From the NCBI GenBank assembly GCA_934502885.1, contig CAKSUT010000004.1, positions 99,982 to 163,981 of the forward strand: DNA of 64,000 bases, given 5' to 3'. Origin of the DNA: an uncultured Eubacteriales bacterium. Lineage in GTDB: Bacteria > Bacillota > Clostridia > Oscillospirales > CAG-382. Both the position numbers and the translations under genes were made by a program. Position 1 is the first letter of the stretch. Each line of letters begins with the position of its first letter. The notes beneath the pieces were generated by a model that searched no databases, was not told the origin of the DNA, and was given only the letters and a program-made list of their open reading frames with translations. Of this stretch, positions 24,998 to 34,108 are shown one piece after another.

Positions 24998-25828
24998 GTG
25001 AAAGAGATAAAGTACAAAACAGATGTTTTTCCACAAGACAGCGAATACCTGCTTCAGACAGTGCGTAGCCGAAAGCTCACGTCCATATACCATTCTCACG
25101 ATTTTTACGAGCTTGTGGCAGTCGTCGGCGGCTCATGTGAGCATTACATAAACGGAGAAAGCCATACGCAGAAAAGCGGCGAGCTTGTTGTGCTGACTCC
25201 GAAAGACTCTCATATGTTTCTCGGGCAATCCGGTGACCTCGAACTTTTCAGCTTGTCGGTAAATATCGGAGAGCTTTTGGGAGCGGCGGACTTTTTCGGC
25301 ATTCGTTCGGAGGTAAACGCTATAGACGGCCCGGTTGTGTTTGCTGATTTTTCCGAATGTATGAACGAGGTGAAAGCCGGCCGCGAAGCGTTCGTGGAGA
25401 CGACTGACGGAAGCGAGCGAAAGTATAAACGGCTTCTGTGCTGTCTGCTCAGCTGTTGCAATACAAAAACGCACCGTCCCGTGAAGAACAGTGCGGAAAG
25501 TGTGCTTGCAAAGGTTTTTGCTCAAATGCAAACCCCGGAAAATATGCGGGGAGGCATAGAGGCGATGTGCCGTATTTCCGGCTACAGTAAACCCCAGCTT
25601 TACAGAATTGCCAAGAAATGCGGCATCTCGCAGTCGCTTAACGAGTGCCTTGCGGAGATTCGGCTTGAAACGGCGTACAAGTACATCGTTTACACCGATG
25701 AAAAGCTCGAGAGCATAGCCGAGGCGGTGGGATATAGGAGCTTTTCGCATTACAACAAGGTCTTCAGGAAAAGATACGGCGTGTCGCCGGCTATGCTCCG
25801 TAAATCGAAAATAACGAATACCGTCTGA
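24998..25828 (+). CDS. AraC-family transcriptional regulator
   Basis: A 276-residue protein. Residues ~25-100 form a cupin-like sensor (YHSHDFYELVAVVGGSCEHY, ELVVLTPKDSHMF). The C-terminal ~100 residues contain the two helix-turn-helix motifs of AraC proteins, CRISGYSKPQLYRIAKKCGI and SIAEAVGYRSFSHYNKVFRK. GTG 24998 is chosen because GGAGG lies 7 bases upstream. It is divergent from the EamA-glycosidase operon and probably activates it in response to a sugar; this rests on position. Confidence 0.9.
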   Translation: MKEIKYKTDVFPQDSEYLLQTVRSRKLTSIYHSHDFYELVAVVGGSCEHYINGESHTQKSGELVVLTPKDSHMFLGQSGDLELFSLSVNIGELLGAADFFGIRSEVNAIDGPVVFADFSECMNEVKAGREAFVETTDGSERKYKRLLCCLLSCCNTKTHRPVKNSAESVLAKVFAQMQTPENMRGGIEAMCRISGYSKPQLYRIAKKCGISQSLNECLAEIRLETAYKYIVYTDEKLESIAEAVGYRSFSHYNKVFRKRYGVSPAMLRKSKITNTV

Positions 25829-25833
25829 CAAAG

Positions 25834-26841
25834 TCAAGACATGGTCTCGAGCATTTTTAATGTGATTTCGTACAGACACGGTTCATTGCGTATAAATCTG
25901 CTGTACTCTTCCGCCATGAACCTTGCCATTCTGCGAACCTCGTTTCCGCTGCTTCCGGCAATGTGCGGAGTGAGTATGCAGTTGTCAAGCGAGTAAAATC
26001 TGTGTCCCGGAACAGGAGGCTCGGGATAAGTCACATCAAGAAGAGCGGTTATATCGGGACGCTGCTCGAGAACCGAAACGAATTCGTCCTCGGCAACCTG
26101 CGCTCCGCGACCTGTATTGATGAAAACGGCATTCCTGCGCATGAGCGAAAAAAGACTGCCGGTGAGTATACCCTTTGTTTGCTCATTGTTTGCGAGGTGG
26201 TTGGAAACGACGAAAGAGTCCCGAAAGAGAGTCTCCAAACCGCATTTCACAACGCCGAGGCTCGCAGCGTCGTTATCCGAAAGAAACGGGTCGAATACAA
26301 GACATTCGAGTCCGAGGTGCGTCAATTGCCGGATAACAAGCTTTCCTATCATACCGGCACCTATTATGCCGACTTTTTCGCCGTATACGCCGGGATATTG
26401 AGAGAAAGCTCGTTTCGATTCTTCACGGTCAGATTTTGCAAGGCGTGACGAGACAAAAAAGCCTTTCATCGCAAGAATAATCTGCGCAACGGTGTATTCG
26501 GCAACCGGAACCGCATTTGCCGCCCACGCAGAAAATACACGTACTCCGCAATTCAGAAACGGACGTGCAAAGTTTTGAACGGAGCCTGCGGCGTAAAACA
26601 CGCATTTGAGAGACGGAAACAGCTGCGAAATCTCATCCTCAGTAAAACACGGCATTCCCCAGGTCGAGAATATGTATTCGGTATCGCCGAAGCGAGAGCC
26701 GTTCTTTAAAATGTCGTCCTTACTCCAAACGGTTTTGTCGGACATACCCTCTATTGTTACTTCATGAGGCGTGCCTTTTCCGAATACGTTTTGCACACCA
26801 TTGGGGTTGTCGCACAGAAATATGCAATTATTGTTTTTCAT
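25834..26841 (-). CDS. D-isomer-specific 2-hydroxyacid dehydrogenase family protein
   Basis: A 335-residue NAD-dependent enzyme. The nucleotide-binding motif is VGIIGAGMIGKLVIRQL, and the catalytic region shows INTGRGAQVAEDEF, DVTYPEPPVPGHRFY and LTPHIAGSSG with the catalytic histidine. The family oxidises or reduces 2-hydroxyacids; sugar-acid substrates are common for members in such loci. ATG 26841 has AGGTG 6 bases upstream and lies within the end of the upstream isomerase gene (14-base overlap), so the two are translationally linked. It converges on the AraC gene with only 5 bases between stops. Confidence 0.88.
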   Translation of the reverse strand: MKNNNCIFLCDNPNGVQNVFGKGTPHEVTIEGMSDKTVWSKDDILKNGSRFGDTEYIFSTWGMPCFTEDEISQLFPSLKCVFYAAGSVQNFARPFLNCGVRVFSAWAANAVPVAEYTVAQIILAMKGFFVSSRLAKSDREESKRAFSQYPGVYGEKVGIIGAGMIGKLVIRQLTHLGLECLVFDPFLSDNDAASLGVVKCGLETLFRDSFVVSNHLANNEQTKGILTGSLFSLMRRNAVFINTGRGAQVAEDEFVSVLEQRPDITALLDVTYPEPPVPGHRFYSLDNCILTPHIAGSSGNEVRRMARFMAEEYSRFIRNEPCLYEITLKMLETMS

Positions 26842-27637
26842 ACGGTTCACCTGCCAAGATTCTTAAAGATTTCGCTTCTGCTTTAAGCGAGGATATTTCT
26901 CCGTCCGGCATAAATTCAAGCAAAAGCGTTTTGCCGCCGCCGAAAAGAGAGAGATACTTTTTCCACTGCGGAATTGACGTTCTGAGCGGAAATTTGTCGT
27001 TGCCGGACCAGTTGAAAACGTGAATGTGTTCGGTGTACGGAGCAATCAGGCGTGCATATTCGAGGTTTTCCTGCTCGTTTTTGTATTGATTCGGCTGCCA
27101 ATACATTCTGAAGCACGGAGAATTTACGCTTGTGATTAGCTTGTAAGCTGCCTCTTTTGTGTCGGTGAAAGTGCGGATATGACACTCGAGACAGAAAACA
27201 ATGCCGTTCTCCTCTCCGAATTGAGCGACAGCCCGACACTCTTCAATAAATCTTTCCATATCTGTTTTGTCAAACTGCTCACTGCCCTTGCTGCCTGCCC
27301 AGATTCGGACGATATTTGTTCCGAGAACGTTTGCGGCAGACGCAAGCTTGGGGAGAGACTCGTTGTCCGACTTTCCTATACGGAAGTAACTGCCGTATGA
27401 CGAGCATTCTATGCCGTGTCCGGCTTGAAGCTTCGCGACATCCGCAATCTTTTCGGGATCGTCAAAAGGAGCGTGAACGTCCGCACCCCACTCTATGCAT
27501 GAAAGACCCACAGCTTTTGCGGCGGAAAGAATCTGTTCCGGAGAGCTTTGCCGAAATGAAACGGAGGCAAGCCCGAGTTTATACCCTGTTGCCGAAGCAC
27601 CTGAAACAAAATTACGCTGTCTTTCGATATAAATCAC
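26828..27637 (-). CDS. Sugar phosphate isomerase/epimerase (TIM barrel)
   Basis: A 269-residue xylose-isomerase-like TIM-barrel protein. Visible motifs: IEWGADVHAPF, NIVRIWAGSKGSEQFD, FCLECHIRTFTDT (metal-binding glutamate and histidine), FRMYWQPNQY and HIHVFNWSGNDKFPL. It should isomerise, epimerise or dehydrate a sugar or sugar acid. The GTG at 27637 is the only upstream start in frame, but AGAAAGGT abuts it with almost no spacing, so the true N-terminus is uncertain. It overlaps the dehydrogenase gene and probably feeds it. Confidence 0.8.
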   Translation of the reverse strand: MIYIERQRNFVSGASATGYKLGLASVSFRQSSPEQILSAAKAVGLSCIEWGADVHAPFDDPEKIADVAKLQAGHGIECSSYGSYFRIGKSDNESLPKLASAANVLGTNIVRIWAGSKGSEQFDKTDMERFIEECRAVAQFGEENGIVFCLECHIRTFTDTKEAAYKLITSVNSPCFRMYWQPNQYKNEQENLEYARLIAPYTEHIHVFNWSGNDKFPLRTSIPQWKKYLSLFGGGKTLLLEFMPDGEISSLKAEAKSLRILAGEPYEKQ

Positions 27638-27929
27638 ACCTTTCTGTTCTTACCACGTGTTTTTTCAAATCACCCAAACTCATGATCTGAAATAAGTATA
27701 GCAGATTTATTTTGTTTGTGTTATTCCGTATTTGTATGTTTTTATGCAGATCCGGCATTTCAAACGTTTACGAATGAAAGTTCCTGCAACGATGGGGTGA
27801 TTGTAAAAAAGACGAAGGATAATAAGACCGAACTTCTGATAAATGAAAAGTTATGCTGATGTTTACAAATGGATACCTGCAGTGTTGTTTGAAGGAAAAA
27901 ATGACTTAGATAAAATGCGGAGGAATCGT

Positions 27930-28781
27930 ATGAACGATACTTTTGAAATCAAGTATTTATCCGGAGAAAACGGAAGTGAAGATACCCACAGTCATGATTG
28001 CCATCAGATACTCGTTGTTGCAAAAGGAACTGCTCTTCTCTCACTGAACGGCACGGAACGCACGATAGCGGAAGGCGATGTTGTGGCCGTAAGCCGTTTT
28101 GAGGAGCATTCTGTTAGCAGGCAAAGTGCCGATTATACAAGATACATTTTGAGAATTTCTCCAAACTATGAATTCCGGTGCGAATCAAGACCGTTTGTTT
28201 TTGTTTTGAACTGTCCTCAATTTTTTGATAATGCGGTAAAGTTAGAACCCGGAGAGATGTTTGACGAAACCAAGCGTCTGCTGAGCGCACTTTTAAACGA
28301 ATACAGCTGTGAAAGAAAGATGCGTGAGGAAATGCTCTCACATATGCTGAACGAGTTTTTGATACGTGTATACCGTTGCATAAACATCGCCCAAACCGAT
28401 ATTGAAACGGCGTCGTTCGACGTAATCTGCAACGTGATGAAATATCTCTCACGAAACCTCCGAGACGCTCATACACTTGAAAGCGTCGCACAGCATTTTT
28501 CGGTCAGCGTTTCGTATTTGTCCCATAATTTCAGAAAGACGTCCGGCATATCTGTGATGAAGTATCTTCAGATGTGCAGAATTGCGGAAGCAAAAAGAAT
28601 GCTTGCCGGATATAAAACGTCGGGTTGCACGGTAGGGGATGTTGCAGAGGATTGCGGCTTTACCGATTTCAGCAATTTCTGCCGCACATTTAAGGCGGTC
28701 ACCGGTTATACGCCGTCACGGTATGCAGCAATCTCGGAAAAATGCGATGACGATACTCGTTTCGGCACGGGTGCAAGATAA
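27930..28781 (+). CDS. AraC-family transcriptional regulator with cupin sensor
   Basis: A 283-residue protein. The N-terminal cupin shows SHDCHQILVVAKGTALLSLN and GDVVAVSRFEEHSV; the C-terminal AraC domain contains SVAQHFSVSVSYLSHNFRKT and VGDVAEDCGFTDFSNFCRTF followed by TGYTPSRY. ATG 27930 is chosen because GGAGG lies 6 bases upstream; an upstream ATG at 27843 lacks one. It is divergent from the isomerase-dehydrogenase pair and probably controls it. Confidence 0.9.
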   Translation: MNDTFEIKYLSGENGSEDTHSHDCHQILVVAKGTALLSLNGTERTIAEGDVVAVSRFEEHSVSRQSADYTRYILRISPNYEFRCESRPFVFVLNCPQFFDNAVKLEPGEMFDETKRLLSALLNEYSCERKMREEMLSHMLNEFLIRVYRCINIAQTDIETASFDVICNVMKYLSRNLRDAHTLESVAQHFSVSVSYLSHNFRKTSGISVMKYLQMCRIAEAKRMLAGYKTSGCTVGDVAEDCGFTDFSNFCRTFKAVTGYTPSRYAAISEKCDDDTRFGTGAR

Positions 28782-28922
28782 ATCGATAAAAATTTACGTT
28801 TAATTTAACCCGTACCGCTTTTAAACCGAATGCGTATGTGTTAAAATACCGCTAAGATTTTTATTTTTCGACAAACAAACATAAGGTGCGCAAAGCGGAC
28901 AACATTCCATGGAGGGAAAACA

Positions 28923-30113
28923 ATGATAGGAATAGCAATACTCGGCTTCGGCGTGGTAGGCTCAGGCGTTGAGGAAGTCATATCGATGAACAACGACTTT
29001 TACGCAGAGAGACTTTGCGGCGAAAAAATAGACGTTAAATATATACTTGACCGGAGAAGTTTTCCCGATCATCCGCTTGCGGACAGAGTTACGACTGATT
29101 TTGAAAAGATAATAGCTGACCCTGAAGTGCTTATCGTCGTCGAAACAATGGGCGGCTCACATCCTGCGTATGAGTTTTCACTTGCGGCTCTGAAAGCCGG
29201 AAAGAGCGTCGTCACGTCAAATAAAGAGGTCGTGTCGAATTACGGCACGGAGCTTTTGAAGGTTGCCTCGGAAAACAACGTAAGTTATATGTTTGAAGCA
29301 AGTGTCGGCGGCGGCGTACCCGTCATAAAGCCGATGTGGCAGTGCCTTGCGGCAAACAGAATAGAGTCAGTCTGCGGCATACTCAACGGAACGACCAACT
29401 ATATTCTCACTGAGATGTTCAAAAAAGAAGAAACCTTCGAGAATGCCCTTGCCGAAGCAAAGAGACTCGGATATGCGGAAGCGAACCCGGCGGCGGATAT
29501 TGAGGGACTCGACACGTCGAGAAAAATATGTATACTGTCTTCTCTTGCCTATGGTCACGCAATTTCGCCGGATAAGGTAAAATACGAGGGCATGACCGAT
29601 ATAGATTCCACAGACGTGAGATTTGCCGAAAACCTCGGATATTCTATAAAATTTCTCGGACGAAGCGAGAGAGTCGGGGAGAGGGTCTATTGTATAACCG
29701 CGCCTTTCTTCGTACCTCTCGATAATCCCATATCGTCGGTTGAAGACGTGTACAACGGTATCACCGTAAGAGGAAACGCCGTCGGCGACGTAATGTTCTA
29801 CGGCAGAGGTGCCGGTAAACTTCCGACTGCAAGCGCCGTTATGTCGGACGTCCTCGACATTGCAAGACACTGTACCGACAATGCAACCTGGAAAGAGGCT
29901 GTCCCGGGAGAGCTTATGGACTGCGAAGACTTCGAGCTTTCAATGTTTGTACGCACATCTTCCCCGGAAGAAGAGATTTTCTCCGTGTATCCCGACGCTT
30001 GCGTTACGGAAGCCGACGGTCTGTACGGTTTTATCACGCCGAAAGAACCGGAGCGCACGGTGCGTGAAAAAATCAGTAAGCTTTCCGATGTTAAAGCTAT
30101 ACGTGTTCTTTGA
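28923..30113 (+). CDS. hom: Homoserine dehydrogenase
   Basis: A 396-residue cytoplasmic enzyme that reduces aspartate semialdehyde to homoserine for threonine and methionine synthesis. The Rossmann motif is GFGVVGSGVEEVI, NKEVVSNYG follows, and the family signature GGGVPVIKPM ... GILNGTTNYILTEM and AADIEGLDTSRKICILSSLA holds the catalytic lysine and aspartates. The C-terminus after ~335 is a shortened ACT-like region, so feedback control may differ from the ~430-residue enzymes. TGGAGGGAAAAC precedes the ATG. Its substrate is made by the enzyme encoded at 62085. A perfect palindromic terminator follows. Confidence 0.94.
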   Translation: MIGIAILGFGVVGSGVEEVISMNNDFYAERLCGEKIDVKYILDRRSFPDHPLADRVTTDFEKIIADPEVLIVVETMGGSHPAYEFSLAALKAGKSVVTSNKEVVSNYGTELLKVASENNVSYMFEASVGGGVPVIKPMWQCLAANRIESVCGILNGTTNYILTEMFKKEETFENALAEAKRLGYAEANPAADIEGLDTSRKICILSSLAYGHAISPDKVKYEGMTDIDSTDVRFAENLGYSIKFLGRSERVGERVYCITAPFFVPLDNPISSVEDVYNGITVRGNAVGDVMFYGRGAGKLPTASAVMSDVLDIARHCTDNATWKEAVPGELMDCEDFELSMFVRTSSPEEEIFSVYPDACVTEADGLYGFITPKEPERTVREKISKLSDVKAIRVL

Positions 30114-30131
30114 TTAAAAGCAAAACAAAAC

Positions 30132-30165
30132 GCCGCCCGACGGAAGATATCTTCCGTCGGGCGGC
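30132..30165. terminator. Bidirectional terminator (perfect 34-base palindrome) between hom and glmS
   Basis: Arms of 17 bases, GCCGCCCGACGGAAGAT and its exact complement. Minus-strand transcripts run into GTTTTGTTTTG and plus-strand ones into GCTTTCTT, so it can serve both convergent genes. Confidence 0.85.
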
Positions 30166-30190
30166 AGCTTTCTTATGAGAATTTTCGATA

Positions 30191-32023
30191 TTACTCTACC
30201 GTTACCGATTTTGCAAGGTTGCGCGGTTTATCAACATCGCAGCCTCTGAGAACCGCCGTGTAGTAAGCAATCAGCTGGAACGCACAGCACGTCGGAATCG
30301 GCATGAAAAGTTCGTCTATGTGGGGAATACGGAGAATGTCCGTCGCAACGTCCGACGAAACGGGAAAGTCCTCGTCGCAAATGAGAAGAGAGCTTGCGCC
30401 TCTTGCCTTGCATTCCTTTATGTTGCTTATCGTTTTTTCATAGAGCTTCGGCTCTGTCGCTATCGCAATGACCGGCACTCCCTCAACGATAAGAGAAATC
30501 GTTCCGTGCTTCAGTTCGCCTGCGGCGTATGCCTCGCTGTGAATGTACGAAACCTCTTTGAGCTTGAGTGACGCCTCCTGCGCAAGACAGCTGTCAACCC
30601 CTCTGCCGATGAAGAACATATCGTCGGCATCTTTGAGCTTCTCGGAAAGAGCGCGTATTTCGTCCTCTTTTTCGAGAACCTTTTCTATCGCTTTCGGAGC
30701 GTCGTTTTGGAGAACGTCCATGTACTCACGAGCCTTTTCCTCGGTGAGTTTTCCTTCGGAGAGAGCAAGCTTTACGGCAAGCATATAGAGAATGCAGATC
30801 TGCACCACATATGCCTTTGTGCTTGCAACCGCAATTTCGGGACCTGCCCACGTGTAAATTACACCGTCGGATTCTCTTGCAACACTCGAACCCACAACAT
30901 TTACAACTGACAGCGTGTAAAGTCCTTCGGCTTTAGCCATGCGCAGAGCGGCAAGCGTGTCTGCCGTCTCACCCGACTGAGATATTGCGATAAATATGTC
31001 GTTCTTTGAGAGAATGGGATTGTTGTATCTGAACTCGGAGGCAATGTCTACCGTTACGGGTATGCGCGCAAGCTTTTCAATCGCAAACTTGCCCGCAAGA
31101 CCTGCGTGCATCGCCGTGCCGCACGCAACGATGTGAATTCTGCCGATGCTCTTTACGCGTTCGTCGGTGAGAGAATCGATGTCGAAGAAGGGAAGACCGT
31201 CCTTAAGTCTCGAATGCACCGTCTTTACGACTGAGTCGGGCTCTTCGTGAATCTCTTTCAGCATGAAGTGATCGTATCCGCCCTTTTCTGCGGCGTCAAC
31301 GTCCCACGTAACCGAGAGCAGCTCTTTCTTTACGGGTTTTCCGTCGAGGGTGAAAAACGAAATATCGTCTTTCTTGAGAACCGCAATCTCGTTTTCGTCA
31401 ATACGGTAGTAACTGCGTGTGTACTTGAGTACCGCCGTGATGTCGGAAGCGATGAAAGTGCCGGTGTTATTCTTTGCCGCAATGAGAGGACTTGCGTTTC
31501 TTATCGCGTAAACCGTACCGGGTTCGTCGCGGAAGATAATGACGAAAGCATAAGCACCTCTGATTTTCCCGATTGTAGCCTTAATAGCGGCAAATTTGTC
31601 GCCGAGAAGCCTGTAATTGTAATCGAGCAGCTTGAGAGCGGTTTCGGTGTCGGTGTCGGAAACAAAAACATATCCCTTGCCGCACAGAAAGTCCTTTATC
31701 TCGGTGTAGTTTTCGATGATGCCGTTGTGAACGAGCGTCACATTCTCGGTCGAATGAGGGTGAGAGTTTTTGTCGGAGGGTTCGCCGTGGGTGGCCCAAC
31801 GGGTGTGACCTATGCCGCACTCGGACGAAAGTCCGTCGTACTTTTCCGAAATAAGCTTTTCAACCTCGGAAATACGTCCCTTTGACTTAACGGTTGTAAT
31901 ACCGCCGTCCTCGAAAACCGCAATACCGGCAGAGTCATAGCCTCTGTATTCGAGAGCGTGAAGACCCGACAAAAGTATCGGAACGGCATTTTCACTGCCG
32001 CTGTAACCAATTATACCGCACAT
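30191..32023 (-). CDS. glmS: Glutamine--fructose-6-phosphate aminotransferase (isomerizing)
   Basis: A 610-residue enzyme making glucosamine 6-phosphate from fructose 6-phosphate and glutamine, the first step to UDP-GlcNAc. The N-terminal class-II glutaminase begins MCGIIGYSG with the nucleophilic cysteine at position 2, followed by LEYRGYDSAGIAV and GHTRWATHG. Two SIS domains follow from ~residue 285 (AISQSGETADTLAALR, IGRGVDSCLAQEASLKLKE), ending in LAKSVTVE as is standard. The start is set by the required Met-Cys N-terminus, with GGAGA upstream. Its leader carries a glmS ribozyme, so it is repressed by its own product. Confidence 0.97.
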   Translation of the reverse strand: MCGIIGYSGSENAVPILLSGLHALEYRGYDSAGIAVFEDGGITTVKSKGRISEVEKLISEKYDGLSSECGIGHTRWATHGEPSDKNSHPHSTENVTLVHNGIIENYTEIKDFLCGKGYVFVSDTDTETALKLLDYNYRLLGDKFAAIKATIGKIRGAYAFVIIFRDEPGTVYAIRNASPLIAAKNNTGTFIASDITAVLKYTRSYYRIDENEIAVLKKDDISFFTLDGKPVKKELLSVTWDVDAAEKGGYDHFMLKEIHEEPDSVVKTVHSRLKDGLPFFDIDSLTDERVKSIGRIHIVACGTAMHAGLAGKFAIEKLARIPVTVDIASEFRYNNPILSKNDIFIAISQSGETADTLAALRMAKAEGLYTLSVVNVVGSSVARESDGVIYTWAGPEIAVASTKAYVVQICILYMLAVKLALSEGKLTEEKAREYMDVLQNDAPKAIEKVLEKEDEIRALSEKLKDADDMFFIGRGVDSCLAQEASLKLKEVSYIHSEAYAAGELKHGTISLIVEGVPVIAIATEPKLYEKTISNIKECKARGASSLLICDEDFPVSSDVATDILRIPHIDELFMPIPTCCAFQLIAYYTAVLRGCDVDKPRNLAKSVTVE

Positions 32024-32115
32024 ATATATTTCTCCGCGAAACCGTATAGGCAAAAGAACTTCAGAAAAACCGTGTTTCGCTTTATTTCAAAGTACAAATT
32101 TTTGAATGCTGCGTG

Positions 32116-32243
32116 CTTTGTTGCAAGGTTGCCCTTGTTTTTACACGAAGCTTACGACATCAATTGTGCCGGGAGTGCATCCGCCGAAAATCTCGATAAC
32201 ACTCCGCCTCGTTAACCGCAAAATTTCTCTGCGGTCTGGCGCT
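32116..32243 (-). promoter_or_regulatory. glmS ribozyme/riboswitch
   Basis: On the minus strand the conserved core is readable in order: AGCGCCAGA (cleavage expected between A at 32243 and G at 32242), GTTAACGAGGCGGAG, TTATCGAGATTTTCGGCGG, ATGCACTCCCGGC, GTCGTAAGC, then the P4 hairpin CAAGG/CCTTG and AACAAAG. This matches the self-cleaving glucosamine-6-phosphate-activated ribozyme known upstream of glmS in Firmicutes. It lies 93 bases before the glmS ATG. Confidence 0.93.
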
Positions 32244-32278
32244 GTTCTTTTGTTGCCCGATTGCTTTGGCGTCACCTC

Positions 32279-32308
32279 AGTATATGCCGAGTACGACTTA
32301 CTTGTCAT
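32279..32308 (-). promoter_or_regulatory. Possible promoter of the glmS leader
   Basis: Minus strand ATGACA (32308-32303), 18 bases, TATACT (32284-32279), starting about 30 bases before the ribozyme. glmS could also be read from the upstream gene. Confidence 0.5.
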
Positions 32309-32312
32309 GCAG

Positions 32313-32981
32313 TCAGTGCTTTTTTACGACCGTGCCGTCGTTTTTCCAAATGCTTTCAGCCGGAACAAAGCCTCTCACGCAGGACGTGGGATAGACGTTT
32401 GAATGACGACCGATAACCGTGCCGGGATTGAGAACGCTGTTGCAGCCTACCTCAACATAATCGCCGAGCATCGCACCGAACTTTTTCAGTCTCGTTTCAA
32501 TTTTTTCGCCGACCGCCTTTACCGTGACAAGCGTTTTGTCGCTCTTTACGTTGGACGTTACTCCGCCGGCTCCTATGTGGGACTTGTAGCCGAGTACCGA
32601 ATCTCCTACATAGTTGAAGTGGGGAACCTGAACGCTGTCGAAAAGAACCGCGTTTTTAAGCTCCGTTGAATTGCCTACGACAGTTCCTTTTCCGACAATC
32701 GCACTTCCTCTTATGAAAGCGCAGTGGCGTATTTCGGCGTTTTCGTCGATGATGCAGGGACTGCCGATAAATGCCGTCGGAGCGACTGACGCACTCTTGG
32801 CTATCCATACGTTTTCCGAAGGATTGTCGAACTTGTCGGACGGAAGAGTTTTTCCGAGCGCAATAATGAATTCTTTGATTTTGCCGAGTATCTCCCACGG
32901 ATATTCAACGCCGTCAAAAAGCTCTGCCGCAATTGTCTTGTCAAGGTCAAACAGTTCTTTTACCTTAAAGCCTGTTGTCAT
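32313..32981 (-). CDS. Left-handed beta-helix (hexapeptide-repeat) protein, GlmU-like acyltransferase domain
   Basis: A 222-residue cytoplasmic protein. After ~60 residues containing FDGVEYPWEILGKIKEFI, a series of hexapeptide repeats begins (VWIAKSASVAPTAFIGSPCI, CAFIRGSAIVGKGTVVGNST, GAMLGDYVEVGCNSVLNPGT). This resembles the C-terminal acetyltransferase region of GlmU, without the N-terminal nucleotidyltransferase. Related Clostridial proteins are often labelled UDP-N-acetylglucosamine pyrophosphorylase, but no uridylyltransferase domain is present here. Lying directly upstream of glmS on the same strand, it probably works in amino-sugar metabolism. GAAAGGAGG lies 7 bases before the ATG. 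Confidence 0.82.
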   Translation of the reverse strand: MTTGFKVKELFDLDKTIAAELFDGVEYPWEILGKIKEFIIALGKTLPSDKFDNPSENVWIAKSASVAPTAFIGSPCIIDENAEIRHCAFIRGSAIVGKGTVVGNSTELKNAVLFDSVQVPHFNYVGDSVLGYKSHIGAGGVTSNVKSDKTLVTVKAVGEKIETRLKKFGAMLGDYVEVGCNSVLNPGTVIGRHSNVYPTSCVRGFVPAESIWKNDGTVVKKH

Positions 32982-33030
32982 ACCGTTTCCTCCTTTCTTG
33001 CAGAATCGGTGATTTCACACACCGCTCTAT

Positions 33031-33059
33031 ATTATACCACACTCTTGACTCTTTTGCAA
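33031..33059 (-). promoter_or_regulatory. Promoter of the LbH gene
   Basis: Minus strand TTGCAA (33059-33054), 17 bases, TATAAT (33036-33031). Confidence 0.7.
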
Positions 33060-33170
33060 TAGCTCCGGATTTAATTTTACATTTCGGTAAGCTTTGCATA
33101 ATACACGGGCGGCTGTTGAGATGAATCGTTACAAATTAGGTTAACTTTTATAAACAAAGCCGCATATTAC

Positions 33171-33199
33171 TTGACAAAAAACAGATAATGATGTAAAAT
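33171..33199 (+). promoter_or_regulatory. Promoter of the NYN gene and downstream operon
   Basis: TTGACA (33171-33176), 17 bases, TAAAAT (33194-33199). Confidence 0.7.
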
Positions 33200-33229
33200 G
33201 ACAAAACAGATAAGGAAAGGAACGTGAGC

Positions 33230-34060
33230 ATGGAAGAAAAAAGATTTGCGATACTCATAGACGGTGACAACATCTCCTGCGACTATATAAAGATTATCCT
33301 TGACGAGATATCGACGAAAGGCATAGCTACCTATAAGCGTGTATACGGAGACTGGACTATTCCGAATCTTTCGGGTTGGAAAAAGGCGAGCCTCGAGTAT
33401 TCGGTGACTCCCGTCCAACAGTACAGCTACACCTCGGGCAAAAACTCTACCGACTGCGCAATGATAATCGACGCCATGGATATTCTCTACTCGGACAGGG
33501 TTGACGGCTTCTGCCTCGCGACCTCCGACAGCGATTTCACACGCCTTGCGTCGAGACTCAGAGAGTCCGGAATGACCGTTATCGGCATGGGAGAGGAAAA
33601 GACTCCGAGACCGTTCGTTTCGGCGTGCGACGAATTTAAGTTTGTGGATAAGCTTGCAAAGGACGCGGAGAGTAAAAATACCGCGGAAACACCTGCCGCA
33701 ACCGCAAAAGCTTCGTCCAAGAGTACTTCAAAGCAGAACAGTGCAAAGCCGAAAACCAAACCTTTGGCGCAGACCAAGAGCGAGGATGAGACCTCACAGA
33801 CCGATAAAGAAACGCTTCGGCTTGCCATAGAGTCGCTTATAAAGGATAAAGCCGACGAAGAGGGCAATATGTCGGTAAGCGACGTCGGTAACATTCTCTC
33901 AAAACGGTATCCGGATTTTGACGTCAGAAACTACGGATGCAAAAGAATGTCGCAGTTTCTGGAATCGTTCGGAGTTTTTACCGTTACAAAGGTAAAAGAT
34001 CCCGACAACAAAAAATGCCCCGGAGCTATGCTTGCTTATGTCAAGATAAATAAGGGCTGA
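33230..34060 (+). CDS. NYN-domain ribonuclease-like protein with OST-HTH/LOTUS domain
   Basis: A 276-residue cytoplasmic protein. Residues ~1-140 form a NYN (PIN-like) nuclease domain with acidic residues in FAILIDGDNIS, TDCAMIIDAMD and ATSDSDFTRLASRLRESG. A serine-, lysine- and threonine-rich linker (~145-190) leads to an OST-HTH/LOTUS domain (~195-276), a fold that binds RNA, here with NYGCKRMSQFLESFGVFTV. The combination suggests RNA binding and cleavage, but no substrate is known. ATG 33230 is preferred to GTG 33224 because AAAGGA lies about 9 bases upstream. Confidence 0.88.
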   Translation: MEEKRFAILIDGDNISCDYIKIILDEISTKGIATYKRVYGDWTIPNLSGWKKASLEYSVTPVQQYSYTSGKNSTDCAMIIDAMDILYSDRVDGFCLATSDSDFTRLASRLRESGMTVIGMGEEKTPRPFVSACDEFKFVDKLAKDAESKNTAETPAATAKASSKSTSKQNSAKPKTKPLAQTKSEDETSQTDKETLRLAIESLIKDKADEEGNMSVSDVGNILSKRYPDFDVRNYGCKRMSQFLESFGVFTVTKVKDPDNKKCPGAMLAYVKINKG

Positions 34061-34108
34061 CGTAAATTTTTCAAAGCAAAAATTATCAAAGTAAAGGGAC
34101 GTTATACA

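Noticed and set aside
28782..28922. A T-box or SAM riboswitch before the homoserine dehydrogenase gene
   Set aside because: The 141-base gap shows neither a T-box sequence nor a conserved SAM core, and it is too short for a T-box leader.
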